Below, piece after piece: positions 24,612-34,029 of a stretch of DNA of 64,000 nt; positions within the stretch are counted from its first letter, which is position 1; every line of letters starts with the position of its first letter. This DNA comes from Microbotryum silenes-acaulis. Lineage: Eukaryota > Basidiomycota > Microbotryomycetes > Microbotryales > Microbotryaceae. The position numbers and the translations under genes were made by a program. Where the stretch lies: assembly GCA_003665825.1 (NCBI GenBank), contig QPFY01000003.1:992001-1056000 (forward strand). Reading direction: 5' to 3'. The notes under the pieces were generated by a model, which saw only the letters and a list, made by a program, of their open reading frames with translations, had not been told where the DNA came from and did not search any database.

Positions 24612-24684
24612 GGCCGGATAGCTTAGAGGTCAAAAGCTTTTCCGATTAATGGAAGCGACCCAGGTTCGACTCCTGGTCCAGCCG
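24612..24684 (+). tRNA. tRNA-like gene, anticodon position UUA, probably decayed or atypical
   Basis: A 73-base cloverleaf can be drawn. The acceptor GGCCGGA pairs with TCCAGCC with one C-A mismatch. The D stem is GCTT/AAGC, the anticodon stem TTTCC/GGAAG and the T arm CCAGG-TTCGACT-CCTGG. A box (TAGCTTAGAGG) and B box (GGTTCGACTCC) fit Pol III consensus, and a T run follows at 24694. By geometry the anticodon loop is GATTAAT, so positions 34-36 are UUA, which would read UAA, and position 33 is A instead of the near-invariant U. A decayed tRNA or a SINE head is more likely than a working suppressor. Confidence 0.6.
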
Positions 24685-24730
24685 TTCTTCTTCTTTTGTT
24701 GATCATTTCGGGATCATCGTTGATTCCAAC

Positions 24731-24919
24731 TTTGACAGATAAGGACTAAGAGGTACTCCACGATTCAGCTCCGAGATACACGAGTGAGATGATGAGAATA
24801 GCGTGGAGAAGAAGACCAGAAAGAAAAAAGACGCAAAGACAGAGATAGGCGCGCACGCAGAATAAAGAATTAACAAGGCTAATAGAAAAGAGTTAGGCTC
24901 TCAGACCCCACTTCTAACA
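24731..24919 (-). repeat. copia 3' LTR
   Basis: In element orientation the LTR begins TGTTAGAAGTGGGG and ends CTGTCAAA. A purine-rich tract GGGTGGGAG (24920-24928) lies directly before it, as expected for plus-strand priming. Confidence 0.92.
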
Positions 24920-27508
24920 CTCCCACCCGTCAAAGAGACCAACGAGACCATTCCAAGAAGTGCGCGGAGTTGATCGAAGCGCTGAGGTCCCAGAGGCTTG
25001 GTCATCAAATCCGCAGCGTTGACGTGGGTAGGACAGTACTCGAGCTCGACCTCGCCAGAAGCAACACGTTCCCGAACAAACAGATGAGCAATGTCGAAGT
25101 GCTTGGTACGCATGTGGTCGACAGGATCCTTGGCGATCTGGATGCACGCCGCATTGTCCTCTTGGATGATGGTGGGACCAGACTGGGGAATGCCAACATC
25201 ACCTGCCAAGCGACGGAGCCAGATTGCTTCACAAGTGGCTGAGGATGCAGATAGGATCTCGGCCTCGGTAGTTGAAGTAGCAATCATGGACTGTTGTTTT
25301 GACTGCCATGAGATAACGCCGCCAGCGAGCATTGATGCGTAGGCTCCCACCGATCTCCGAGATACCGGATCATCGGCGAAGGAGGCGTCGGAGTAGACCA
25401 TCACCCGAGTAGTTGAGCTGTTGCGATACAGGATTCCCCAATCGACAGTACTGTTGAGATAGCGGAAGATACGCTTGACTGCAGCCCAATCGTCGACAGT
25501 AGGACAGGAGTTCTTTTGAGCCACGGCACGCACAGCAATCGCAATATCGGGTCGGCATCGAGTCGAAGCGTATTGGAGAGAACCCACAGCAGACTGGTAC
25601 GTTGGAATTTCGGCGAAAGGAGTTGTATCGATTCGAAGCGAAGGACGGTCATCCATCGGCGTGAAAGCACGACGCTTGGAAGGCGAGGCAAAGTCGAACT
25701 TCTCGAGCATGGTCCGAACGTACTTGCTCTGATGAACGAGAATGTGATCCTTGGTGCAATGAACCTCGAAGCCAAGGAAGTACGCCACCGGACCAAGACG
25801 CTTGAGCTTGAAGGCCTTGTGAAGTGAAGAGAGCTCGGACTCCAAGAACGATTGATCATTGGAGGCGATGAGACCGTCATCAACATAAAGAGTGATGATA
25901 GCAAACGAAGTTCCCGAATGCTTGATGTAGAGACAAGCGTCGGCAGTGACCCTCATATACCCTCGAGACACCATGAGATCGTTGACAGCTCGATACCATT
26001 CACGAGGGGCTTGCTTGGTACCATACATCGAGCCCACGAGCTTGAGACATTTGCCAGGGGATTTAGGACCATTCCATCCTTTCGGATATCGAACGTAGAC
26101 ATCCTCAGTCATCTTGCCATTGAGGAAGGCGCAATCGAAGTCGAACTGTTCGAGATGCAGACCTGTCAGAATCAAGACCCAAATAAGGGAAGTAACAATG
26201 ATAGGATAGAAGGAAGAGGGAATGGAAGATCTACCCAACGTTGTACCGCACAGGATTCAACGTCGATAGCACTTTGGGTGCGCGTGCATAGAAGATGAAG
26301 ATTTGGAAACGAAGTTCAAAGATAGAGGGCTGAAGGATAATTCGGGTCAAGGTGTGGGAACACTATGGATCGAATATTACCACCGAAGAAGAAAGGAAAG
26401 AGAGAGAGAGAAAAGCTACGAAGAGAGACTAAATACTCCGGCCACCGGATATTCTAGTTGCCGAGCCGGCACGGACGTTCAGGGGTTGGTTCGCACATTG
26501 CTCGCATCCGAAGAGGGAGCCGCAATATGCTGTGCAAATGGTTCGCATCCGGAGAGGGTACCGTAATGTCGTTTGGATGCGAGGTGGCACCCGGAGAGGG
26601 TACCGTGGTGTCTTCAGTTACGAGGTAGCGTCCGAAGAGGGTACCGTGAAGTCTCTAGTGGGGAGTTTGGGTGAGAGGGGGTCGCTTGGAAATCCTGACT
26701 ATGACAAGACCCTGAGCAGCAGCCAGAGCAATCAAGAATAGGATAGTCGACGAGCGAGCGACAGGAGCGTAGGTGTCATGGTAGTCGATGCCAGGGCGTT
26801 GGGCTCGACCATGATAGCGGCAATGATGGGCAGAACCTTGTCGGGAGGTTGAGGTCGACGACGAGAGCCAGCAGGAAGGATGTTGGAGGGATCGACATTC
26901 TCAAACTGGCCTGGGTTTGGACCAGTACGCACGATCGCGTAACCTTCACGAGGAGCGAGAGCGACTTCCGCCTCGCCGTCGAGAGATTCCTCTGCGTCAT
27001 GGAAGTCCTCCGGCCTGTCGTGGTCCTCATCCTCTTCGTCCATCGGAGGCACAACGCCAAGATCTCCCCCCGGTTGATCGGCTCCGATGGGTGGCATCAC
27101 GACAGGCGAAACCGGAGTAACCGGTAGCATCTCGGGCGACGGAGGACGAGGATCGAACACAGGAATGGGAGCATCAACCCGATCCTGAGTCGAGGTAACG
27201 ACAGGAGGTGCACGAGGAGAAGTGTCGACGAACGTGACATGACGCGAGACGTAGACCTTGTTCGAGGATTGGACCCAGACACGGTAGTTGTACTCGCCGG
27301 AATACCCGATGAACACTCCCTGAATGGATCGAGGTGAAAGCTTGGTCCGACGTTCCTTGGGGACATGCACGAACGCCGTAGATCCGAATGGCTGAAGATG
27401 AGTGAGGTTGGGCTTCTTGCCAAGGAGAACCTCGATCGCCGTCTTTCCCGATATACGAGGGTGTAGTCGACGATTGAGAACAAACGTTGCGACGGCGAGA
27501 GCATCCGA
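24901..27508 (-). pseudogene. copia integrase C-terminus, reverse transcriptase and RNase H (interrupted)
   Basis: From 27508 to about 26810 the frame continues integrase and a Pro/Asp-rich linker. The reverse transcriptase begins in a shifted frame ([18 protein letters not shown] near 26760). It is cut at 26711 by a solo LTR and resumes at 26163 with LHLEQFDFDCAFLNG. The catalytic ITLYVDDGLIAS (YVDD box) is present near 25870. SYRNSS-like sequence leads to RNase H (VMVYSDASFADD, then SVGAYASMLAGG, STTEAEILSAS, KHFDIAHLFVRE). The frame ends at 24901 with SVRSGV. Without the insertion and frameshift this would be one polyprotein. Confidence 0.92.
26164..26706. mobile_element. Solo LTR of a second retrotransposon family inside the copia reverse transcriptase
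   Basis: The 543-bp insert starts TGTCAGAATC and ends ACTATGACA, giving the TG...CA ends of LTRs. It is flanked by the 5-bp duplication AGACC at 26159-26163 and 26707-26711. Removing it with one AGACC joins ALAAAQ to GLHLEQFDF, the normal copia sequence. The interior carries imperfect direct repeats with the core GAGAGGGTACCGT (26540-26650), a plausible promoter-type array. No other copy of this LTR is visible in the window. Confidence 0.9.
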
Positions 27509-29251
27509 CTAGAAACGCATGGGAAGACCAGAGTCGAGGAGCATTGATCGAACGAGACCCATGAGAGATCCATTAAGTCGTTCGACTTGCCCGTTTTGCT
27601 CCGGAGTATAGGGCGCCGTGAATTCCACGATGATACCCTGCTTCACAAGAAGATCCCGGAACAACGAGTTGTCGAATTCACAACCATTGTCCGACCTGAC
27701 CCTTTTGATCTTGTGACCTGTCTGCCGCTCAGCCTCAGCTTGAAACTTCGTCCATGCTCCGATGATCGTCTCCGCCCTCTTGTCCTTCAGCACGATCGTC
27801 CATTTAGCCGTCGAATACTGATCCACAATCGCGAGATAGATGGTATCACCATGGTGGTTGGAATGTTCGACGAAACCAAGGTCGATGAAGACACGATAGA
27901 GAGGGTGAGGCGCTTCGGTACTCTTGGCGGAGAAGGGAGATCGCTTTGACTTTGCCTGGATGCACGAGAAGCAGGGAGTGACCTTTTCATCCTTCAAAGT
28001 GATGCCAGTAATAGCCCCAGACTTGACGGCCAAAACGATCGCCGCAGGAGATTGGTGGCCCAACTTCCGATGCGCCTCCATCAACGTGCACGTTCCAGTG
28101 AGACGATTGGCGGCGACCATCGACGGCGGTGAGGATGACAGGATAGGCTGAACTGGAGCGGCATCCATGACAAAGCCTCGACCAGGCCGCGAGCGAAGGA
28201 TCGACTTTCCGCGGACGCTGAAGATGAGGTTGCTTTGAGGACCCACGACGTACGTCATCGATTCCAACAGACGATCGATCGAGATGAAGCCGCATTGAGC
28301 ACCGGGCATGTAGTAAACCTTTTTCAAGGTAATACGACAGCCATAGGAGGTAAGGAATGTCACTGAGCCATGGCCTGGAGAGTCTACTCGAGATTGGTCG
28401 GCGACGGAGATTTCGAGCGGCTCAGAGATGAAGTCCGAGATCACCGACTTGTCACCAACGCAATGGACTTTGGCACCCGAATCAATGATCCATGGAAAGA
28501 CAGGCATAGCCTTCGAGTAAGGGAAAGTGTAGGTCATCAATGCAGTTTCGTCTACACCAATGGCAGCAACGTTCGAGTTCGAGTTCGAGTCCGAGGGAGG
28601 AGCGGAGACGTTCGCATTGTTGTTCCTGCTTGGACAGAGACGCCAACCACGTTCGTGACCGTGGACCTTGCAGCGAGAACAGTACGACTTGGAGTAGTCC
28701 TTTGGCGCAGTAGTAGAGATACGAGCGACGAGGCTGCTATCGTCAACAATTCGATCGGATAGCGATGCCTTCTGTCTGTTACGAGACTCGGCCAACTCGA
28801 CGTTCATAAGGAGCTTAGGATAGAACGCGTTCCAGTCCATGTGGATGTCGACATCGGACGCGAGGTTACCAACGATCGAGTCGTACTGGTCAGGAAGTGA
28901 GCGAACAAGCATCGCTGCAAACAACCAGTTCGGAAGCGGAGCACCGAGGTTCTTGAAGTCGATCATGGCAATCTTGACCTTGTTGACGAACTCCTTGAAC
29001 GGGATATCACCCGTGTATGGTTGCATCAGAACACTGAGCAAATCCATGGTACGACTCGATTGACCGAGAGAGTGGATCCCTTTGAGCGTGTCCCAAATGA
29101 CCTTCGCAGAATCGAGATGTTCGCAGTGGCCCATCTGTTCCTCGGAAAGTGCATTGGCGAGGAGCTTGCATGCTAGCTCGTTACGACGTTTGGCTTTCTC
29201 GCGAAATACCGCGACCTTGTCCGCAATTTGGACGCTGGTGAGGTTGGGCAA
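27509..29251 (-). pseudogene. copia gag-protease-integrase reading frame (interrupted)
   Basis: A 580-codon open frame holds most of Gag (retrotran_gag-like LLSVLMQPYTGDIPFKEF), a zinc-knuckle-like region (YCSRCKVHGHERGWRLC), and the aspartic protease (WIIDSGAKVHCVGD). The integrase zinc domain follows (H-x4-H in AHRKLGHQ, C-x2-C in CFSCIQ), then the catalytic core with VRSDNGCEF and PYTPEQNGQVERLN. TAG at 27509-27511 stops it after LDSGLPMRF. The same frame continues beyond to 26732 with integrase C-terminal sequence (FVHVPKERRTKLS, GYSGEYNYRVW), so a single nonsense change separates them. The N-terminal part of Gag is displaced by the inverted duplication at 29204-29741. Confidence 0.92.
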
Positions 29252-29741
29252 GACGTCCGCTGAAGGCGCGGAACCAGATCTCCCCCCCCGAGCCCGCTAA
29301 AGCTGGGGAGGCGGGTTCAACAGGCGCGGCGGACGCAGTTGCATTGGCGGAAACGAGGGTGGACCGGTAGTCCGCGACGAGGGAGTCGACCGAGTGGATA
29401 ACAACGTCCCATAGTGCGTCGCCTCGTAAATTGAGATACGCCTTTGACGCCCAACTCTTGTACCCTTTGGTGTCCTTGAGGTACAAGCGATTGGGCGTCA
29501 AAGGCGTATCTCAATTTACGAGGCGACGCACTATGGGACGTTGTAATCCACTCGGTCGACTCCCTCGTCGCGGACTACCGGTCCACCCTCGTTTCCGCCA
29601 ATGCAACTGCGTCCGCCGCGCCTGTTGAACCCGCCTCCCCAGCTTTAGCGGGCTCGGGGGGGGAGATCTGGTTCCGCGCCTTCAGCGGACGTCTTGCCCA
29701 ACCTCACCAGCGTCCAAATTGCGGACAAGTTCGCGGTATTT
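29204..29741. repeat. Inverted duplication within copia gag
   Basis: Arms 29204-29454 and 29491-29741 are reverse complements over about 250 bp with only a few differences, separated by 36 bases. The spacer sequence GGTGTCCTTGAGGTACAAGC (29469-29488) reappears directly after the right arm at 29742. This looks like a replication template-switch. It splits the Gag start (RLYLKDTK) from its continuation. Confidence 0.9.
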
Positions 29742-29801
29742 GGTGTCCTTGAGGTACAAGCGATTGCCCGCCCCATTGTGGGGATCGGGTTCGCTCGCTG
29801 A

Positions 29802-29811
29802 GCTCATAACC
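29802..29811 (-). other. Primer binding site, initiator tRNA-Met anticodon-arm type
   Basis: Immediately inside the 5' LTR the element strand reads GGTTATGAGC. This is complementary to the GCTCATAACC anticodon arm of fungal initiator tRNA-Met. That is the half-tRNA priming mode known from Drosophila copia and related pseudoviruses. Confidence 0.75.
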
Positions 29812-30000
29812 TTTGACAGATAAGGACTAAGAGGTACTCCATGACTCAGCTCCGAGATACACGAGTGAGATGATGAGAATAGCGTGGAGAAGAAGACCAG
29901 AAAGAAAAAAGACGCAAAGACAGAGATAGGCGCGCACGCAGAATAAAGAATTAACAAGGCTAATAGAAAAGAGTTAGGCTCTCAGACCCCACTTCTAACA
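29812..30000 (-). repeat. copia 5' LTR
   Basis: This LTR is identical to the 3' LTR except at two bases, suggesting a fairly recent insertion. It is followed at 30001 by the CCAAC target duplication. Confidence 0.92.
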
Positions 30001-30005
30001 CCAAC

Positions 30006-30554
30006 AGGTGCAAAGGCGCCGGGTCCGGCCCGGTGGCGTGTTTAGACAAGTCTCACTGGGCACATGATGCTCGCCGGAGTCGCTTTCCACTGATTTCGGC
30101 GTCAGAATCTTCTGTTTCTTCCTCGCGGAAGCCTTCCGGGTGAGCCTCGGAGAGCTACGCCTCACGCAGCACCTAACCTTTTGAGATCAAGGAAGTCAAT
30201 TTTCAGGTCAAACATAGGAACATACTTGTACCAGAGATCAAATACTACTTGAAAGCACATCCGTTCGTTTGACCGTTTGCACGCATCATGGCTAAAACCA
30301 AGATGCGCCCTCAAACTAGTCCGAGCCAAAAAAAAGGGGGAAGAAGTGGAAAGGCCTGAGAATGAATCACAACAGAGAGCTTACGGAGATATACATCAGC
30401 TTAGTGTTGAATACAGTGTTCCAAAAAGATCTATACCAACTTAGCGTTGACTACGGTGTTCCAAACCGGTCAGTGGTAAGTCCGAGCAGCCTCAGTGATC
30501 TCAAGCTTGCCCGCCTGAGTCGCAAGGTCAGTCCTTGCTTGGTGCTTGTGAGAG
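30006..30554. other. Intergenic, no supported gene
   Basis: I see only short frames. A pair of imperfect direct repeats with AACTTAGCGTTGA and TCAGCTTAGTGTTGAATAC-type units lies at 30390-30460. Confidence 0.4.
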
Positions 30555-31478
30555 CTAAAAGCTTCTCGTGGCCGTAGGCTTCCTCGAATTGGTGAGAGCG
30601 GAAGACCTCGTATCAACGACGTGGTCAAAGTCGTCGGACTCTGGATCAAAGTAGATCCCGAAGGCTGTTCGAGGTCTGGCAGTCAGTAGTAGAAAACGAT
30701 GATGCAAGCGGGTCATGTTCGAAAAGCGTGTTTGATCGACGCACCTCCCAAATGACGCCTCTCCTCCTTTGTGATTGGACCGAACCACCGCGTTGGATCC
30801 GCGACTCTATCTGTTTGGAACTGCTTGCGATGCACAGCCAAAGAAGAAAGACCGCCGAAGGGGACGAGACGAATTCGGAGATCGTCGGTGCGGCTCAGAG
30901 GAGGGTCGAGTTTGGGACGCCGGGTATTGTAGTCGGCGATGAATTTGTCGCGGAGTAAGTGGAGGTCTGATGGAAGGAAGTCGGATATCATGTTTCAGCA
31001 CGGGTGGTGTGGAGCATTCGGATTGCTCCGCAATGAGCGGGCAAACTTGGTCGCCGCCACGGCGAAGTCATCGATGCTCACAAAGTCCGCTATGGTCCAT
31101 TACCTCCTCAAAATCGCTCGGAACCCTGAATCGCACATGGTGTAGCTCCATCCAGTTCCTCCGCACTTAGGAGAAGAAGTTGTAGCTTCGCTGGGCCGCA
31201 AGTTGCGCCTCCCTCGCCTTGACAGCTACAGCCTGGGTGGTCATAAACGACTCGAGCTCGATCCAGCTTGACGACGGGACGCCGTGCCAGATGACTTCAA
31301 GCTCCCGGTAGAAGAGTCCGGCTATTGGCTGATAATAGATGACTTTCGTGAAGCGTGCAAAATCATAAGGAAGGAAGTGATTTCGCTCGTCGAGTAGAAC
31401 GTCACGAGTGATGCGGTCGACGGTGCTAGGCTTGCTGTACGAGGGCGGTGGATGAGTGGGAATGACGAGGGCCATCAT
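30555..31478 (-). pseudogene. Decayed member of the unrecognised gene family (copy B)
   Basis: The frame opens MMALVIPTHPPPSYSKP at 31478. It reads through ERNHFLPYDFARFTKVIYYQ without the stop seen in copy A, then reaches a stop after AAQRSYNFFS. Later blocks continue in other frames: RDKFIADYNTRRPKLDPP, WFGPITKEERRHLGG and DFDHVVDTRSSAL. It is clearly diverged from the copies in the inverted-repeat arms, so it is an independent, older duplicate. Function unknown. Confidence 0.6.
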
Positions 31479-31935
31479 CCGGGCCCGTAGTCGGGCAGTG
31501 GTATCGTACGGGAAGGCCGAGATGTGGTGGCAGGAGCCTGTTTGGCGAATAGACCGGCCCGATCACGATGTGATATCAAAGAAAATACTGCTCTCTAGCC
31601 GGACTTGAGCCTGGTAGCTTCCTTGAAGGGAATTGAAGGGAAGTGAAAGAAACAGGGCCAGCGGTAGAACCAGCTAGCCCAGCTGCCAGACACCTCTGGA
31701 CACCGCTAGCGCGCCAGCGCCTTACGCGGGAACTTGCTTGTGTACTAGTCACAATGGTCGGCGGTCGCCTTCTGGTCATCGCACTCGGAGCGGAGTTTCA
31801 CCGATCCTGGTCAGCAAGTTGACATCTTTTGAAGGCTCAGCACAGCTCAAGGTGAACGTGATCCGTCTCCTTCACTCGCTTGCAGTACGATCTCAGCCTT
31901 CCCTTGCGACGTCGCTGCCCGCTTAGTATCCCATC

Positions 31936-32290
31936 ATGATGTCCCTCGTCATTCCCACGAGTCACCCACCGCCCTCATATAGTACTCCTCGTCAAGAGTA
32001 TAATTCGTGACGTTCTACTCGACGAACGGAATCACTTCCTTCCCCACGATCTTGGACGATTCACGAGAGCCGTCTATTAGTATTATCCAATACCCGAATT
32101 CTTCTACCGGGAGCTTGAAATCATCTGGCAAGGCGTCCCGTCGTCAAGCTGGATCGAGCTCGTGTCGTTCATGGTCACCAAGGCTCTGGCTGTCAAGGCG
32201 AAGGAGGCCCAAGTTGCGGCCCAGAGAAGCTACAACTTCTTCTTCTCGGAAGTGAGGAGGAACTGGATGGAGCTACACCATGGCGCCGCA
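31936..32290 (+). pseudogene. Decayed member of the unrecognised gene family (copy C, truncated)
   Basis: The copy begins MMSLVIPTSHPPPS-like, is broken by frameshifts, then reads FYRELEIIWQGVPSSS, AVKAKEAQVAAQRSYNF and FFSEVRRNWMELHH before similarity ends. It lies head to head with copy B. Their upstream sequences are also similar (CTCAGCCTTCCC against CTCGGCCTTCCC), so the promoter was duplicated too. Confidence 0.6.
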
Positions 32291-32299
32291 CGGCATTCG

Positions 32300-32905
32300 C
32301 TTCAAGTTCGTCCTGAGCGGAATCGGGGTGACGTCCGTCAGAGGAGTGCACCCTACCGTCAAGTAAGCAACTAGCGCCAAAGACCTTTTCGTCTCATGCT
32401 TTTCACTAACTCGTATCTCCACCTTCTACTACTTCAGTGCGGCCTTGACGAGAACGCTGTCTCATGCCCTTTGCTTCTCGTTCTTCTTTGCTAAAATATT
32501 CATGACATGGCAGAAGGCCTTACGAGTCGCTCGACCGATATCGTCTGAGTCGAGACAATAGATTCGCAAGCTGAGACGAGATCCTAACTTGCACTATGAT
32601 GCTCATACTCCTTGCCGACTTTTAGGTTGTTCCCGAATTCGTTGCTACAGCCTTCGTTCTACTAGCCGTCTGCGGCCTGGGCCTGAACTGCTGCCGCATC
32701 ACGACAATGATCTGGCGGTGTAGCTCGGGGTTGTTGTTGTTGTGTGATGCTTGTGGGTACGGTGAAGAAAATGTGGGAAACAATAAGTTTACATTACTAT
32801 GAACTCTATTGCACCACTAGAGTCGAGCATATGGCAGTGAAGCAATTAACAAAATTGGAGTATTGGATGAATCGCATTGATCCCCATGCCAGTCAATTCC
32901 GTCGA
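32300..32905. other. Intergenic, no supported gene
   Basis: No conserved frame. A TGTTGTTGTTG run occurs at 32730-32740. Confidence 0.4.
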
Positions 32906-32909
32906 CTCG

Positions 32910-33520
32910 GCCGCTTCGTTCATGGTCAATACCAAGTCGAACCCAAGCTACACATGCAAGCGCGAAACTTACGGCTCCCGTAAGGCAATTTCGGCCTTAG
33001 GTTTTCCCTATGGGATATATGGGGCTCCGGTAAGGCATTTCCCTAGGGCCGCCATAACGACTCGATTCCTCACGGCTGCCTTAAGGGATCCCTCTCACAG
33101 CCGTACGGGCCAGGCCGTAATGCCCCATCCGGGCTTCTGAATACGGCTGCCCGACGCCTGCCCTACGACATCCGGAAGGCTGAGCCCGTCCGGCCGCGGT
33201 GAGGCGGAACCTCTTACGGTAGCCGTACGTCAATCTTACTTGGACACTAAAGCAGGCGATGACGGGATCTGTTATCTGCCCGCCTGCGAAGTTCGGACGT
33301 AATCCGTACGGCCTCAGTACGCTTGCCATACCGGAGCATTAGTTCTGTTCCCGACTTCCCGTACGGGAGCGGCCGAAACTCCGCGTCGACAGCAGTTACT
33401 ATTACGGGCCATTTCATTGCACAGAGAGTATCGCATATAGCTCGAGATCGACTTCGTGTCGACGAAGACTCATTCCACTCCGTGTTGGAGCCTTGACTCG
33501 CCGTTATTGGGAATCTGGGA
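32910..33520. repeat. GC-rich block with repeated CCGTA motifs, left of the 34-37 kb gene
   Basis: Short inverted motifs of the type GCCGTACGG, CCGTAAGGC and ACGGTAGCCGTA recur many times. A matching block lies at 37320-37520. Such clusters can be subterminal transposase sites of DNA transposons. No clear terminal inverted repeat was found. Confidence 0.5.
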
Positions 33521-34029
33521 CGTCGGACCAATTGCAAAAGTCGATGAGCCGTCCAGCTGGCGGCGCCAATTTTTCACCTTGACATTCAGCCCATAAATCA
33601 CCTCATGCCAACACCACTTTCTGGGCACCGCAATGCTATGTTTTGATCAGACGTTTAGAATCCCCTCGTTCGTACCAGTTCATATTTGATAGTCAATCGT
33701 ACGCCGGATGCCCGACTCGGCTGGCCAAGAGCGCCGAATCAACTTGAGCTCAGGCGCTCAGGCCGCCCCGTTTCGACAGGCTCCGACTGCGACAGGACTG
33801 CGACAGGCGCACAGGCTTCCACTCTGGCCATGCGCGCAGGCCACAGTCGCCTTCGCCTCATCACCAAGTTGCCCCGACTCGTCGATGCGGAGCCTCCTCC
33901 TCTCGAGCTTGCCGAGAGTCGGCTATGACCCAACAGATGAAGGAAGACGAGCAGCTGCTTAAGAATGGTGAATACTGTTCGAGTCCGGGACCCTCTTCCC
34001 AGGCGCCTTCTGGACTTTAGATTTTCATC

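Larger units (their letters stand above)
24731..30000 (-). mobile_element. Ty1/copia LTR retrotransposon, full-length but defective
   Basis: The element is bounded by two 189-bp LTRs (24731-24919 and 29812-30000) that differ at two sites near 24765. A 5-bp target duplication, CCAAC, flanks it at 24726-24730 and 30001-30005. Gene order on the minus strand is gag, protease, integrase, reverse transcriptase, RNase H, which defines copia rather than gypsy. It has four lesions: an inverted duplication in gag, an in-frame TAG in integrase, a frameshift just before the reverse transcriptase, and a solo LTR inserted in the reverse transcriptase. It lies 46 bases downstream of the tRNA-like gene. Confidence 0.95.
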
